Positions 16,977 to 26,531 are shown, counted from the first letter of the stretch. The stretch: DNA of 64,000 bases from an uncultured Rikenellaceae bacterium (GCA_910588925.1 CAJURV010000001.1:23516-87515), one strand, 5' to 3'. Notes: generated by a model not told the origin, from the letters alone. Numbers and translations are program-made.

Positions 16977-17903
16977 CTACCGTCGCAACTTAGGAAACAT
17001 CTTACGCACATGCAATATCACCCTGTCTACCGACTTATCGGCTATTACTATGATAGTCGCCGCAACTATGAGCAACCCTCCCGACACATCGCGTACGGTG
17101 ACGGCCTGCCCCAGTACGGTCACACTCAGGATTACCGCCGATACCGGCTCGAGCGCACCCAATATGGCCGTCGGCGTCGAACCTATTATCTGGATCGCTT
17201 TCGTAGTGCATGTCAGTGAAATAACCGTAGGGATGACGGCGAGCGCAATAAGATTAAGCCACCCCGAGGGGAGTGACGGTAGTGTCAGCGGCCTACCCGA
17301 AAGAATCATGACTACATATACCGCACATCCGCAAGTAAGAACATAAAACAACAGCTTGGTCGTCGGTATTGATCTGATTCGGCCCGAAACATTCACCATT
17401 ATTATATAAAGGGCATAAGTGAGTGCCGATACCATCACCAGCAAACACCCGTACGGACTCAAAGGCACTCCCGACTGCGGCTTCATCAGCAATATAAGCC
17501 CTACGCACATCAATATCAAACATATCGCGATAGGAGCCCTGAACCTCTCACGAAAGAAAAATATCATGAGCACGGCAACCATGACAGGATATACGAATAA
17601 AAGTGTCGACGCTATACCCGAATTCATATATTCGTAACTCTCGAACAACGTGAGCGACGATAACGCCATAAGTATTCCGAGGATAGATACGGGTCCCAAC
17701 TCCTCCTTCGACAGCCTGAGAGAATACCCTCTGAATATCAAAAGAAGCGCAAGCAACGGGATACCCATGAGATAACGAAACAACAATACGGAACACGGAT
17801 TCATACCCTGAGCGTAAAGCGGAACCGCGAATGCAGGATTGGTTCCGTATGCGGCGGCCGCGATAGCTGCCAACGAATAACCTTTTATTTCAGCCAGTTT
17901 CAT
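16977..17903 (-). CDS. EamA-family (DMT) transporter
   Basis: An inner-membrane protein of 308 residues made of two repeated EamA units, about ten membrane helices in all, with the second unit beginning near YGCLLVMVSALTYALYI. Members export metabolites or amino acids, or take up sugars; the substrate cannot be read from the sequence. The ATG at 17903 starts just before the first helix; a TTG further upstream would add a basic leader overlapping the dnaA terminator and is unlikely. It is downstream of dnaA but separated from it by that terminator. Confidence 0.85.
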   Translation of the reverse strand: MKLAEIKGYSLAAIAAAAYGTNPAFAVPLYAQGMNPCSVLLFRYLMGIPLLALLLIFRGYSLRLSKEELGPVSILGILMALSSLTLFESYEYMNSGIASTLLFVYPVMVAVLMIFFFRERFRAPIAICLILMCVGLILLMKPQSGVPLSPYGCLLVMVSALTYALYIIMVNVSGRIRSIPTTKLLFYVLTCGCAVYVVMILSGRPLTLPSLPSGWLNLIALAVIPTVISLTCTTKAIQIIGSTPTAILGALEPVSAVILSVTVLGQAVTVRDVSGGLLIVAATIIVIADKSVDRVILHVRKMFPKLRR

Positions 17904-17923
17904 ATATGTCAATAACTTGAATC

Positions 17924-17957
17924 TACAAAAAACGCACCTTTTGAGAAAGGCGCGCTT
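17924..17957 (-). terminator. Terminator of dnaA
   Basis: On the minus strand, AAGCGCGCCTTT and AAAGGTGCGTTT form a 12-bp stem with a 4-nt loop (two G-T pairs), followed by TTTG. It lies 22 bp behind the dnaA stop. Confidence 0.8.
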
Positions 17958-17979
17958 CAATCCATATCGTATAACCCCT

Positions 17980-19377
17980 TTACCGAATCTGTTTCTCTAT
18001 CTGTTCCACATGCGCGCAAAGCCCGCGATCGGTCTCAAGCAGATTGGACACCGTCTTGATGGCGTGTACTACAGTGGCGTGATCGCGCATCAAAGCCTCG
18101 CCTATACTCTTGAGCGACAAGTTGGTGTGCTTCTTGCAAAGGTACATCGACACCTGACGCGCCTGCACGATCTCGCGTGAACGTTTCTTGGAGAAGAAAT
18201 CCTCTTCGGAGACATTGAAGAATGTGTAGACTATTCTGCATATATCCTCCGCCGTTATCTCCCGCTGACGGAAGCTGACGTATGCCTTGAGCACCTCGCG
18301 TGCGAGCGATATGGTAGCCGGACGCCCCAAAAGAGTGGCATTGGCGATGAAAGACGATATGGCACCCTCTATCTCGCGTATATTAGCCTTTATATTCTCG
18401 GCGAGGAAGTCCACTATGTCGTCGTCGAGAGTGACACCGAGACGTTCGCACTTATTCTTGATTATTTTTACCTTGGTGTTATAGTCCGGAACGGTCAACT
18501 CCACCGACAACCCCCATTTGAAACGGGTAAGAAGACGCTCCTCTATATCCTTCAGCTCCACGGGAGGCTTGTCGGCCGTCAACACCAACTGCTTTTTGGA
18601 GAGGTGCAGGTGGTTGAATATGTTGAAGAAGGTGTTCTGCGTGCCGGGCTTGTTGCCAGAGAACTCCTGTATGTCGTCCACTATCAACACGTCTATCATC
18701 TGATAGAAGTGTATGAAGTCGTTTATCTCCTTGCGTTGCATGGCGCTGGTATATTGCGCCTGAAACTTCTGTGCGCTGACATACAGCACGTATTTATCGG
18801 GGAAACGCTTCTTGACCTCTATGCCTATGGCCTGAGCAAGGTGTGTCTTGCCCAACCCCGAATCGCCGTATATGAATATGGGGTTGAAAGCCGTCGTTCC
18901 GGGCTCTTCGGCTATCTTTATACCGGCTGTACGGGCCAACTGGTTGCATTCGCCCTCTACGAAATTCTCGAACGTGTAGTCGAAGTTGAGTTGCGGATCG
19001 ACCACTACCCTTTTCACCCCGGGTATCACGAACGGATTCTTTATGTTCTGGGTGTTGGTGGTATTGAGAAACGTCTTTATAGGAGCCATCTCGGTGCCGG
19101 CGGCCTCCGGACGGGGAACGGCGTACTTGAGCGTTATGTCTGAACCGAACTCGTTATAGAGAATCGGACGCAACATCATTATATAGTTGTCGTTGATGTG
19201 GTCGACGAAATCCTTGTTCGGAACACGCAGACGAAGAGTATGTGTATCGCCGTCGAAACCGTGCACAACAGTCGGTTTGAACCATTTTACAAACTCATCC
19301 TGAGGGATAAGCTCCTTTATAGTCAAAAGACAGTTCTGCCACTTTGTGTTCTGATTCGTCTGCATCGCTTGCGTCAT
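17980..19377 (-). CDS. dnaA: Chromosomal replication initiator DnaA
   Basis: AAA+ ATPase that binds the origin and opens it. The 465-residue protein has the usual four regions: N-terminal DnaB-interaction domain (WQNCLLTIKELI...FVKWFKPT), a variable linker to about 120, the AAA+ domain with Walker A GDSGLGKTH (171-179) and Walker B VLIVDDIQ (230-237), sensor RLLTRFKWGL, and the C-terminal DNA-binding helix-turn-helix. In the last, the usual GGRDHTTV box-reading signature appears as MRDHATV, a slight divergence. The gene is transcribed away from a 0.7-kb AT-rich spacer. Confidence 0.97.
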   Translation of the reverse strand: MTQAMQTNQNTKWQNCLLTIKELIPQDEFVKWFKPTVVHGFDGDTHTLRLRVPNKDFVDHINDNYIMMLRPILYNEFGSDITLKYAVPRPEAAGTEMAPIKTFLNTTNTQNIKNPFVIPGVKRVVVDPQLNFDYTFENFVEGECNQLARTAGIKIAEEPGTTAFNPIFIYGDSGLGKTHLAQAIGIEVKKRFPDKYVLYVSAQKFQAQYTSAMQRKEINDFIHFYQMIDVLIVDDIQEFSGNKPGTQNTFFNIFNHLHLSKKQLVLTADKPPVELKDIEERLLTRFKWGLSVELTVPDYNTKVKIIKNKCERLGVTLDDDIVDFLAENIKANIREIEGAISSFIANATLLGRPATISLAREVLKAYVSFRQREITAEDICRIVYTFFNVSEEDFFSKKRSREIVQARQVSMYLCKKHTNLSLKSIGEALMRDHATVVHAIKTVSNLLETDRGLCAHVEQIEKQIR

Positions 19378-20056
19378 CTCAAATAATAGACATCTTCCGA
19401 CCCACAGGCCTGCCGAAGACGTCGGTTTACAACTGTTTGCGAAATACCCTCACTCCGTACGACTAAAGACAAACCTATCCCTCCCCTTCTCATATACGGC
19501 AACCGGCCGAACACGAAAAAGGAAACTATCGCCTCTCTTAAATCGGGTGGATTTTGGATTATTTCTGTTGCAAATATGAAAAATTAAATGAGAAAAAAAA
19601 ATCCTTTTTCGGTTGTTTTTATACATAATTTTTATCCTAAAATCCAACCTTAACAATATCACTATTTTAGACGATAAAAAATTTATATACTAATTTTCTA
19701 CATAAACCAACAAAAGTTATCAACACCCTATTTTTTAGCAACAAACAATTAATAATCAACATATTAACGCAACATGTTCCACGACAGAATCAAGGTTTGC
19801 GACCTGTTTCACGGGGTAAATCCACTACTTCGTTACCATAAAAACGCACCCTCTCGAATCGGAAAATATCCGACCTAAATCATCGTGTCGCGACATCTGT
19901 CGTAAGGGATAAAAAAGGGTCGAAGATAACGAGTAAAAAAACATGGATGCAAGACAAATTTTATCGAAAAATTATACATATATTTGTATATGGACTTTTC
20001 GGCAGAGAATTTGTTAAGGAAAGCCCATCATAGAAACGAATCATAACAGAAAAGCT
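19378..20056. other. AT-rich spacer upstream of dnaA, candidate replication origin
   Basis: 679 bp between divergent dnaA and a phosphohexomutase gene. The part 19560-19780 is extremely AT-rich and contains TTATCAACA (19717-19725), one base from the DnaA box TTATCCACA, plus TTTATCCTAAA (19630) and AATCAACATATT (19752). No gene is visible. A CATATTTG word on the minus strand (19571-19578) could be the dnaA -7 box. Origins next to dnaA are common in bacteria but not universal in Bacteroidota, so this remains a candidate. Confidence 0.4.
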
Positions 20057-21787
20057 ATGGATATAGAGAAAAGCACAATGGAGAGGGCCCGCAAATGGCT
20101 CGACGGCAATTTCGACCCCAAGACCAAAGACGAGGTCGCAAGAATGATGAAAGAGGACCCCAAAGAGCTCGGCGAATCGTTTTATAAAACGCTCGAGTTC
20201 GGCACCGGCGGGCTCCGCGGCATAATGGGCGTGGGTACCAATCGCATGAATATCTACACGGTAGGCATGGCTACGCAAGGACTCGCCAACTATCTGAAGA
20301 GCCAGTTCGCAGACCGCCCCATAAGCGTGGCCGTAGCGCACGACAGCCGCAACAACAGCGATCTTTTCGCCAAGACCACGGCCGACATATTCGCAGCCAA
20401 CGGCTTCACCGTATATCTTTTCGAGGCGTTGCGCCCCACTCCCGAGCTATCGTTCGCCATACGCCATCTGCACTGCCAGAGCGGCGTGGTGATAACCGCT
20501 TCGCATAACCCCAAAGAGTACAACGGCTACAAAGCCTATTGGGAAGACGGAGCCCAAGTGGTTGCCCCGCACGACAAGAATATAATAGAGGAGGTGGGCA
20601 AAATAGAATCGGTAGATCAGGTAAAATGGAACGGCGGCGACGGTAAAATAGTGACAATAGGCGAAGATATAGACAAAGCCTATCTGGCTAAAGTAGCCTC
20701 GGTGACGCTATCGCCCGAGGCGGTGGCAAAATACGGCGACGTATCCATAGTCTACACCCCCATTCACGGTACCGGCATAACGCTCGTTCCTAAAGCTTTG
20801 GAGATGTGCGGATTCAAAAATATCACCGTGATAGAGGAGCAATCCACCCCCGACGGCAACTTCCCCACAGTGGTATCGCCCAATCCGGAGGAGGCCTCTG
20901 CGCTCAAATTAGCGATAGAACGTGCCGAAAAGATCGGTGCCGACCTGGTGATAGCCACCGACCCCGACGCCGACCGAATAGGCATAGCTGTACGCGATGA
21001 CAAGGGCCGAATGGTATTGCTCAACGGCAACCAGACCGGAACAATACTCACATATTACCTTCTGACCCGCTGGAAAGAGCTGGGCAAGCTGAAAGGCAAA
21101 GAGTTCATCGTCAAAACCATAGTGACCACAGAGCTTATCGCGAGCATAGCCGAATCGTTCGGCGTGGAATACTACGACGTACTGACCGGCTTCAAATTCA
21201 TTGCCGGCGTCATACGCGACAACGAGGGCAAGAAGCAGTATATCGGCGGAGGCGAGGAGAGCTACGGTTATCTCACCGGCGATTTCGTGCGCGACAAGGA
21301 TGCGGTGTCGGCATCGGTACTCGTGGCCGAAGCCATGGCATGGGCCAAAGGACAGGGATTGTCGCTATGGCAGCTTCTCGAGGTCATATACCGCAAATAC
21401 GGTTACTATAAAGAGGGGATGGTCTATATAACCAAACAGGGCAAAGAGGGTGCGGAAGCCATCGCCAAAATGATGAGCGACATGCGCTCCAATCCTCCCA
21501 AGAAGCTCGGATCGTCGGCCGTAGTCACAATTAAGGATTACCAGTTACGCGAGGAGACCGACCTCAAATCAGGTGCGAAAAAACCTATAGACCTGCCTGT
21601 ATCCAACGTACTGCAATTCATTACCGAGGACGGCAGCAAAGTATCGGTACGCCCCTCAGGAACCGAGCCTAAAATCAAATTCTACTTCGGAGTACGCGAA
21701 CCACTCGCAGAAGGAGCGGACATAGACAAGGCCGACAAAGCCGCTAATGCGAAGATAGAGGCAATAAAGAGAGATTTGTGGATATAA
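20057..21787 (+). CDS. Phosphohexomutase (phosphoglucomutase/phosphomannomutase family)
   Basis: Interconverts hexose 1- and 6-phosphates, linking glycolysis with sugar-nucleotide synthesis. The 576-residue enzyme is of the long PgcA/PGM2-like type: GTGGLRG near 49-55, the phosphoserine loop TASHNP with Ser149, the metal loop DPDADR (about 302-307), the sugar-binding loop GGEESYG (about 397-403) and the phosphate-binding loop RPSGTEPK (about 532-539). Whether glucose or mannose is preferred is not clear from the sequence. It has its own terminator. Confidence 0.92.
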   Translation: MDIEKSTMERARKWLDGNFDPKTKDEVARMMKEDPKELGESFYKTLEFGTGGLRGIMGVGTNRMNIYTVGMATQGLANYLKSQFADRPISVAVAHDSRNNSDLFAKTTADIFAANGFTVYLFEALRPTPELSFAIRHLHCQSGVVITASHNPKEYNGYKAYWEDGAQVVAPHDKNIIEEVGKIESVDQVKWNGGDGKIVTIGEDIDKAYLAKVASVTLSPEAVAKYGDVSIVYTPIHGTGITLVPKALEMCGFKNITVIEEQSTPDGNFPTVVSPNPEEASALKLAIERAEKIGADLVIATDPDADRIGIAVRDDKGRMVLLNGNQTGTILTYYLLTRWKELGKLKGKEFIVKTIVTTELIASIAESFGVEYYDVLTGFKFIAGVIRDNEGKKQYIGGGEESYGYLTGDFVRDKDAVSASVLVAEAMAWAKGQGLSLWQLLEVIYRKYGYYKEGMVYITKQGKEGAEAIAKMMSDMRSNPPKKLGSSAVVTIKDYQLREETDLKSGAKKPIDLPVSNVLQFITEDGSKVSVRPSGTEPKIKFYFGVREPLAEGADIDKADKAANAKIEAIKRDLWI

Positions 21788-21806
21788 TTATCAAAGTATG
21801 AACGTG

Positions 21807-21840
21807 ACGGGCATCTTCAGCGTGGAGATGCCCGTTTTTT
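21807..21840 (+). terminator. Terminator of the phosphohexomutase gene
   Basis: Stem ACGGGCATCT / AGATGCCCGT with a 9-nt loop and a T run. Confidence 0.9.
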
Positions 21841-22135
21841 ATATTCAACACCGACAAGGCCGGAAGATGTCACAGGCAATTTGTTCGGTCCGAATGAAGT
21901 GAGGCCCGGTATAGCTGTGATCGCAAAGAGATAGCCGCACTGTAATAATCATGCCTATCCCGAAATCGAGTCGCCACAAAACCACGTATTATCTATGCAG
22001 AACAAAGCATCGACAAAATGCAGATGAAAACAATAGGGGCTTATCGGAAGCGCCGCACCTTGTATATGAAGTTGACAAAAAAGCACCGTATTTTCTACCG
22101 TTTTGTCGGTATTTGAAGCAGTTTGGTCGAAATTA
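21841..22135. other. Intergenic sequence, nothing recognised
   Basis: About 295 bp between the terminator and the next promoter. Short open frames here have no family features and no good start signals. Confidence 0.5.
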
Positions 22136-22167
22136 TTTGTCAGAAACGAATATTTTACATTAATTTG
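22136..22167 (+). promoter_or_regulatory. Putative promoter of the exported hydrolase
   Basis: TTTG (22136-22139), a 20-bp spacer and TTAATTTG (22160-22167), one base from the TAnnTTTG consensus; 71 nt before the ATG. Confidence 0.5.
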
Positions 22168-22238
22168 TATAATCCAAATTAACCGACGTCTTAAAACAAG
22201 CGAAAGCTTGAAAGACGCCTATTAACAAACGAATCGAT

Positions 22239-23393
22239 ATGATGAAAAGACTGTTTCTATCGACACTCTGCCTGATGGCGGCATCAAGCGTAATGGCCCA
22301 GACGGGTCTCACAAAAAAACAAGCCGACGAAGCTACCGAACGTCTATTGGCGGAACGTAGTGCAAAAATCGAGGCGGAGTACGGACACGAATGGAAAGAG
22401 GGCGTGCTCACCAACGGCGACTACAAGATGAAATTCTACTACCGCGTGTTCGGCGACAAACCCGCCGACGGTCGCTCTTTATATATATCTATGCACGGCG
22501 GAGGCGGCACTACCCCTGCGGCCAACGACAAACAGTGGGAAAACCAGAAAGGGCTCTACACTCCGGTAGAAGGCATCTATTTCGTGCCCCGTTCGTCTAC
22601 CGACACTTGGAACATGTGGCACCAGTTCTACATGGACGGCTTCGTAGACAAAATAGTGCAACTATCCGGCATATATGAAGATGTCAACCCCAACAAAATA
22701 TACGTGATGGGCTACTCTGCCGGCGGCGACGGCACTTTCCAGCTGGCTCCGCGTCTTGCCGACCACTGGGCGGCAGCATCTATGATGGCGGGACACCCCA
22801 ACAACGCCAAAATAGAAAACCTGCGTAACCTTCCGTTCTCCATATTCATGGGCGGACAGGACGCGGCATACGGCCGTAACAGCCATGCACGCGAATGGAT
22901 AGCACGTCTCGGCTCGTTGCATAACGCCGAAGGCGGCTTCGTTTCTGACTCTCACATATTCGAGGAGTGCGGCCACTGGATGAACCGTCAGGACACCATC
23001 GCCATGTCATGGATGCCCAAATTCCGTCGTAACCCCTACCCCAACAAGGTATCGTGGGTACAGGACGACGTATCGCGCGACAACTTCTACTGGCTCTACG
23101 CAAGCCCCACCGGCAAGAACGAAGATACCAAAGTTGTAGCCGAATACGACGGCGAGACCAACACCGTCAATATAGTGGAAACAAACTCTCCCTCGGTAAT
23201 ATTCGGTCTCAACGACAAAATGATGAACCTCGACAAACCCGTAGAGATAAAATTCAAGGGTGAGACCATCTACAAAAAACGCCTCCCCCGTTCGCTCAAA
23301 TCAATAGAAGAAGACGTGAACGCCGGCCGCGACGCCGACCTCATATTCCCTGTCAAAGTAAAGGTAATGAACGGCGTAGCCACTGTGCTTTAG
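22239..23393 (+). CDS. Exported alpha/beta hydrolase
   Basis: A 384-residue secreted hydrolase. Residues 1-20 form a signal peptide ending in VMAQ. The fold motifs are an oxyanion HGGGG at 86-90, the nucleophile elbow GYSAGG with Ser160, a possible acid Asp208 in GGQDAAYG, and His246 in EECGHWMN, so the catalytic triad looks complete. The layout resembles polyhydroxybutyrate depolymerase or feruloyl-esterase-like enzymes, but the substrate is not evident and no polysaccharide locus adjoins. The C-terminal part (from about 300) is a small beta-rich domain. A terminator follows. Confidence 0.8.
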   Translation: MMKRLFLSTLCLMAASSVMAQTGLTKKQADEATERLLAERSAKIEAEYGHEWKEGVLTNGDYKMKFYYRVFGDKPADGRSLYISMHGGGGTTPAANDKQWENQKGLYTPVEGIYFVPRSSTDTWNMWHQFYMDGFVDKIVQLSGIYEDVNPNKIYVMGYSAGGDGTFQLAPRLADHWAAASMMAGHPNNAKIENLRNLPFSIFMGGQDAAYGRNSHAREWIARLGSLHNAEGGFVSDSHIFEECGHWMNRQDTIAMSWMPKFRRNPYPNKVSWVQDDVSRDNFYWLYASPTGKNEDTKVVAEYDGETNTVNIVETNSPSVIFGLNDKMMNLDKPVEIKFKGETIYKKRLPRSLKSIEEDVNAGRDADLIFPVKVKVMNGVATVL

Positions 23394-23425
23394 TTCCCGA
23401 TCTTATCATCACTATCAAATAAAGG

Positions 23426-23462
23426 AATGCCCGAGATTATCCATCTCGGGCATTCTTCATTT
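23426..23462 (+). terminator. Terminator of the exported hydrolase gene
   Basis: Stem AATGCCCGAGAT / ATCTCGGGCATT with a 5-nt loop, then TCATTTT. Confidence 0.85.
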
Positions 23463-23571
23463 TACGATAAAACTTATATGCGATCTTCAAGCACAATGAA
23501 CAAGGCCGTTTTCAACCGTTCACAGCAACCTGACCTACATAATGAAGCCTATGCGAAACGGAGCATAGCCC

Positions 23572-25074
23572 CTATCCGCAATAAAAATACCGGCGTACCA
23601 TCTCCATGATCTTATCGTTATCATCGCCGAGCTCCTGACGCAGAGAGGCATCGCCGAAAGCCTCCAATCGCTCTATCACTCCATCAATAAGACGCGGAGA
23701 AAAGACACCGTACATCTCGTAGACGGACCGTTGCCCGGCCAGACATGCGGCAGACTCGGCGCACGAAGCGGGCAACTGGCTGAGACGGGCCAGCACCTCC
23801 TTATGTCTCTCATCGAAGATATTGACGTCAACATAACGGTCGCGCGCATATTTCAAACCCTGCTCCATCTCGAAGCCATGACGCGCCGCCACGGTCAATC
23901 CGGCCAAAAGCAGATATATATCCGCCGAACCGTCAGGACAACGAAACTCCACCGTCTGTTTCAGGCTCACATCCACATCCGAGACCCTCTCCGACGGATT
24001 GGCGTCGCACACCATACTGCCGGCCCCGGCACTCCATCCGAGCGGCACACGCACGAGCACAGAACGGTTGCGGTCGCCCCAGCATATATTGGTCGGAGCC
24101 TCCTGATGTGGCACTAAACGGAAATAGGACGTGGGATTGGTATTACCGAAAGCAGTGAGCGACGGCGCCAACGACAGGTAACCGGCTATAGCCCTGAGCG
24201 CATCCTCCGAAAGCGTGCCGTCGGCTCCGACCATGGCATTACGCCCGTCTTTCATAAGACGTGTATGTATATGCAACCCGCTACCGGCCTTGCCTACGGT
24301 GATTTTGGGCGCGAAAGTGACATCCACGCCGTAACGCTCGCCCAACGTACGAACTATCCATTTGGCGATCATAAGCTGGTCGGCGGCACTCTCTATGTCG
24401 GTAGGCAGAAACTCTATCTCGTTTTGTTCGTAAAGCCTGTCGTCCTGAGTGAAATTACCGACCTCCGAATGGCCGTACTTGACCTCTCCGCCCGCCTCGG
24501 CTATATATTTCATAGCCATGGTGCGAAACCAGGCCCCCTTGTTGAACGGGGTCGACTCATGATAGCCCTTCTGGTCGTCGGCAAGGAAAAGCTCCGGCTT
24601 GGGGGTCACTACATAATACTCCAACTCGCCCATCACATGGAGATCGCATCCCGTAACGCGACGCAACTGTTCATGCGCCTTACGCAACGTATATTCGGGA
24701 GACATTTCGAGCGGCATCCCCTCCTTGGTATAATAGCTACACAATATGTCGATAGCCGGAATCTCGCTGAAAGGATTGATAAAAGCGGTTCGGTAACGCG
24801 GTATCACGTAGAGATCGCTCGCTCCGGCCTCTATGTAAGGGAAGAGACTCGACCCGTCCACCCGTTCGCCGCATGTGAGGATGCTGTCGAGATAGGCCTC
24901 GTCGTTGATGATGAAATTAAGGGTCTTGAGACGTCCGTCGGCTCCCGGATAACGAAAATTTATCAACTCTATGCCGTTCTCGCGAACATAGCGCATCAGA
25001 TCGGCCTTGGTGAAATCCCGCCTCGGCTTACCGAGAAAACGCACGAGACGGTCAGGGTTTAGATTAAAATTCAT
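23572..25074 (-). CDS. glnA: Glutamine synthetase
   Basis: Makes glutamine from glutamate, ammonia and ATP. The 500-residue protein is of the GlnA (type I-like) class: N-terminal beta-grasp domain with INFRYPGADGRLKT, then the catalytic barrel with the metal-binding Glu in GELEYYV, EQNEIEF, the GSGLHIHTRL strand carrying the metal His, NPTSYFRLVPHQEAP and an NRS motif. The tyrosine-adenylation segment of enterobacterial GlnA is not evident, so regulation is probably transcriptional or by feedback. The ATG at 25074 is preceded by a -7 box 66 nt upstream. It is convergent with the exported hydrolase. Confidence 0.93.
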   Translation of the reverse strand: MNFNLNPDRLVRFLGKPRRDFTKADLMRYVRENGIELINFRYPGADGRLKTLNFIINDEAYLDSILTCGERVDGSSLFPYIEAGASDLYVIPRYRTAFINPFSEIPAIDILCSYYTKEGMPLEMSPEYTLRKAHEQLRRVTGCDLHVMGELEYYVVTPKPELFLADDQKGYHESTPFNKGAWFRTMAMKYIAEAGGEVKYGHSEVGNFTQDDRLYEQNEIEFLPTDIESAADQLMIAKWIVRTLGERYGVDVTFAPKITVGKAGSGLHIHTRLMKDGRNAMVGADGTLSEDALRAIAGYLSLAPSLTAFGNTNPTSYFRLVPHQEAPTNICWGDRNRSVLVRVPLGWSAGAGSMVCDANPSERVSDVDVSLKQTVEFRCPDGSADIYLLLAGLTVAARHGFEMEQGLKYARDRYVDVNIFDERHKEVLARLSQLPASCAESAACLAGQRSVYEMYGVFSPRLIDGVIERLEAFGDASLRQELGDDNDKIMEMVRRYFYCG

Positions 25075-25139
25075 AGATATATAATTTAAAATTTAAAAGC
25101 GCTTGAATCTTGATTAAAGTCTAAGCATTTACATAATGA

Positions 25140-25147
25140 CAAATATA
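25140..25147 (-). promoter_or_regulatory. Putative glnA promoter (-7 box)
   Basis: TATATTTG on the minus strand, 66 nt before the ATG. A TTG lies about 22 bp upstream of it. Confidence 0.5.
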
Positions 25148-25210
25148 CCGAATTTTAATATACCGGCGGCAAGGAGTAGTCATCATCGGTTATATTTTGC
25201 GATTTTAATA

Positions 25211-25218
25211 TATATTTG
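25211..25218 (+). promoter_or_regulatory. Putative promoter (-7 box) of the DUF2807 gene
   Basis: TATATTTG, 74 nt before the ATG. It is divergent from the glnA box 63 bp away. Confidence 0.5.
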
Positions 25219-25292
25219 TATCATGAAACGCTATCCGGGTAATATATATCCGCTGCGTCCATACATAGACACAAGAACATAACATCGCTTTT

Positions 25293-25979
25293 ATGAAGAA
25301 GATAGCATTATTGGCACTCGCACTATTCGGTACGGCATCGGGCATATCGGCGCAAAACCGCATAGATGTCGAAACAGGTGACTTCAAAGACATAAACGTA
25401 ACGGGAGAGATACAGGTTAACCTCGTGCGAGGCGAACATCCCGGCATATCGGCCGAGATAACCAACTCCACCACGGACAAGCTGGAATATTTCGTAAAAA
25501 AGGACGAACTGTTCCTACGCATGAAACAACCTTTCGCAGCCACTAAAGAATCTCGCGGACAAGCGGTTATTACCGTGACATACAAAGATCTATGCAGCAT
25601 AACCTCCGACGGAGCCACCATATTATCTCCGGGAGTGATAGAATCCGACGTCATAGTGATCACCACCATCGCCAAAGGCAATATCAACCTCAATATGGCG
25701 TGCCGCGACGTTGAGGTCAACGCCACCAACAGTATCGTAACCCTCGGCGGCGACACCGAATATCTCAACATAAAAGCTATGGCGGGAGCATCGGTCAACG
25801 CCTTAGCCATGTCGTGCGACAACGTTAACGCCACGGCCAACACCACGGCAGAGTGTTTCGTCAACGCCAAAATAAGATTGGAGGCCAAAGCCGCTACCAA
25901 AGGCAAAGTATATTACAAAGACGACCCCGAAATACTCAAAACCGACAAATCGACAATGGGGAAAGTAGAAAAAATGTAA
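25293..25979 (+). CDS. Exported DUF2807 (head GIN domain) protein
   Basis: A 228-residue secreted or surface protein. Residues 1-20 are a signal peptide ending in SAQ. The mature part is a right-handed beta-helix-like DUF2807 domain: repeated short strands such as FKDINVTGEIQVNLV, CSITSDGATIL, VEVNATNSIVTL and ASVNALAMSCDNVNATANT. The family is called an autotransporter adhesin head domain, but its function in Bacteroidota is unknown. The TAA stop is followed after one base by the GGGGAC-ACA-GTCCCC hairpin of a dispersed element. Confidence 0.8.
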   Translation: MKKIALLALALFGTASGISAQNRIDVETGDFKDINVTGEIQVNLVRGEHPGISAEITNSTTDKLEYFVKKDELFLRMKQPFAATKESRGQAVITVTYKDLCSITSDGATILSPGVIESDVIVITTIAKGNINLNMACRDVEVNATNSIVTLGGDTEYLNIKAMAGASVNALAMSCDNVNATANTTAECFVNAKIRLEAKAATKGKVYYKDDPEILKTDKSTMGKVEKM

Positions 25980-26055
25980 TGGGGGACACAGTCCCCTTTT
26001 TGATAAACTACACCGTCGGTTGTGTCGCAAAAGTGCGGTGAACACAGCATTGTAG
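25980..26055 (+). repeat. Dispersed GGGG-hairpin element, copy D
   Basis: Begins one base behind a stop codon. Hairpin GGGGAC-ACA-GTCCCC (25982-25996) plus TTTTT, then TGATAAACTACACCGTCGGT and GTGAACAC about 20 bp on. Nearly the same order occurs on the minus strand at 55560-55655. The hairpin with its T run can act as a terminator for the DUF2807 gene. Confidence 0.8.
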
Positions 26056-26294
26056 GCTATGACAATGACAGGAAGGAGGCTATTGGGTCTCCTTTTCTGC
26101 TATATTACGGTTTTTTATGAGTAAGAGTGACCGTATAAAAGCTTTATTTCAATATCATTGCGCCTGTAAGGCGTTATCTTCTGCCTGCAGCGCGGGCGCG
26201 AGGGCCGATAAATCCAATATTCGTTTACCCGGACAGTAATATTTCCCTATCCCGAACTCGCGTTATTAACGATAATCGAAAAAAGGAGATGTAC
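26056..26294. other. Intergenic region before tRNA-Thr
   Basis: No gene recognised. It holds short hairpins (AGGAG/CTCCT near 26071-26093, CGCCT/AGGCG near 26160) and, near 26190-26275, a stretch with GTTTACCCGGACAGTAATATT that resembles part of the spacer at 33380-33460. Confidence 0.5.
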
Positions 26295-26328
26295 CCCAAC
26301 AAAAAAGGGAAGCATAAACTTCCCTTTT
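26295..26328 (-). terminator. Terminator of tRNA-Thr
   Basis: On the minus strand AAAAGGGAAG / CTTCCCTTTT with a 6-nt loop, extended to a T6 run, immediately behind the tRNA. Confidence 0.85.
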
Positions 26329-26329
26329 G

Positions 26330-26402
26330 AGCCACTCACGAGGCTCGAACTCGCGACCTACGCGTTACGAATGCGTTGCTCTACCGACTGAGCTAAAGTG
26401 GC
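26330..26402 (-). tRNA. tRNA-Thr (anticodon CGT)
   Basis: A 73-nt cloverleaf: acceptor GCCACTT/GAGTGGC, D stem GCTC/GAGC, anticodon loop TTCGTAA giving anticodon CGT (codon ACG), T stem GCGAG with the TTCGAGC loop, discriminator T. The anticodon stem has an A-C mismatch at the loop-closing pair (31-39). CCA is not encoded. Confidence 0.95.
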
Positions 26403-26531
26403 TTTTGACGGTGCAAATTTAATGTTATTATGGAATACGGCAAAATTATTTTTCTACTTTTTAACATCCGTCCCGTATAATTCTTTCAAAAAAAGCGAAT
26501 GACACCTCTACATACACGCACCGGACGCGCA

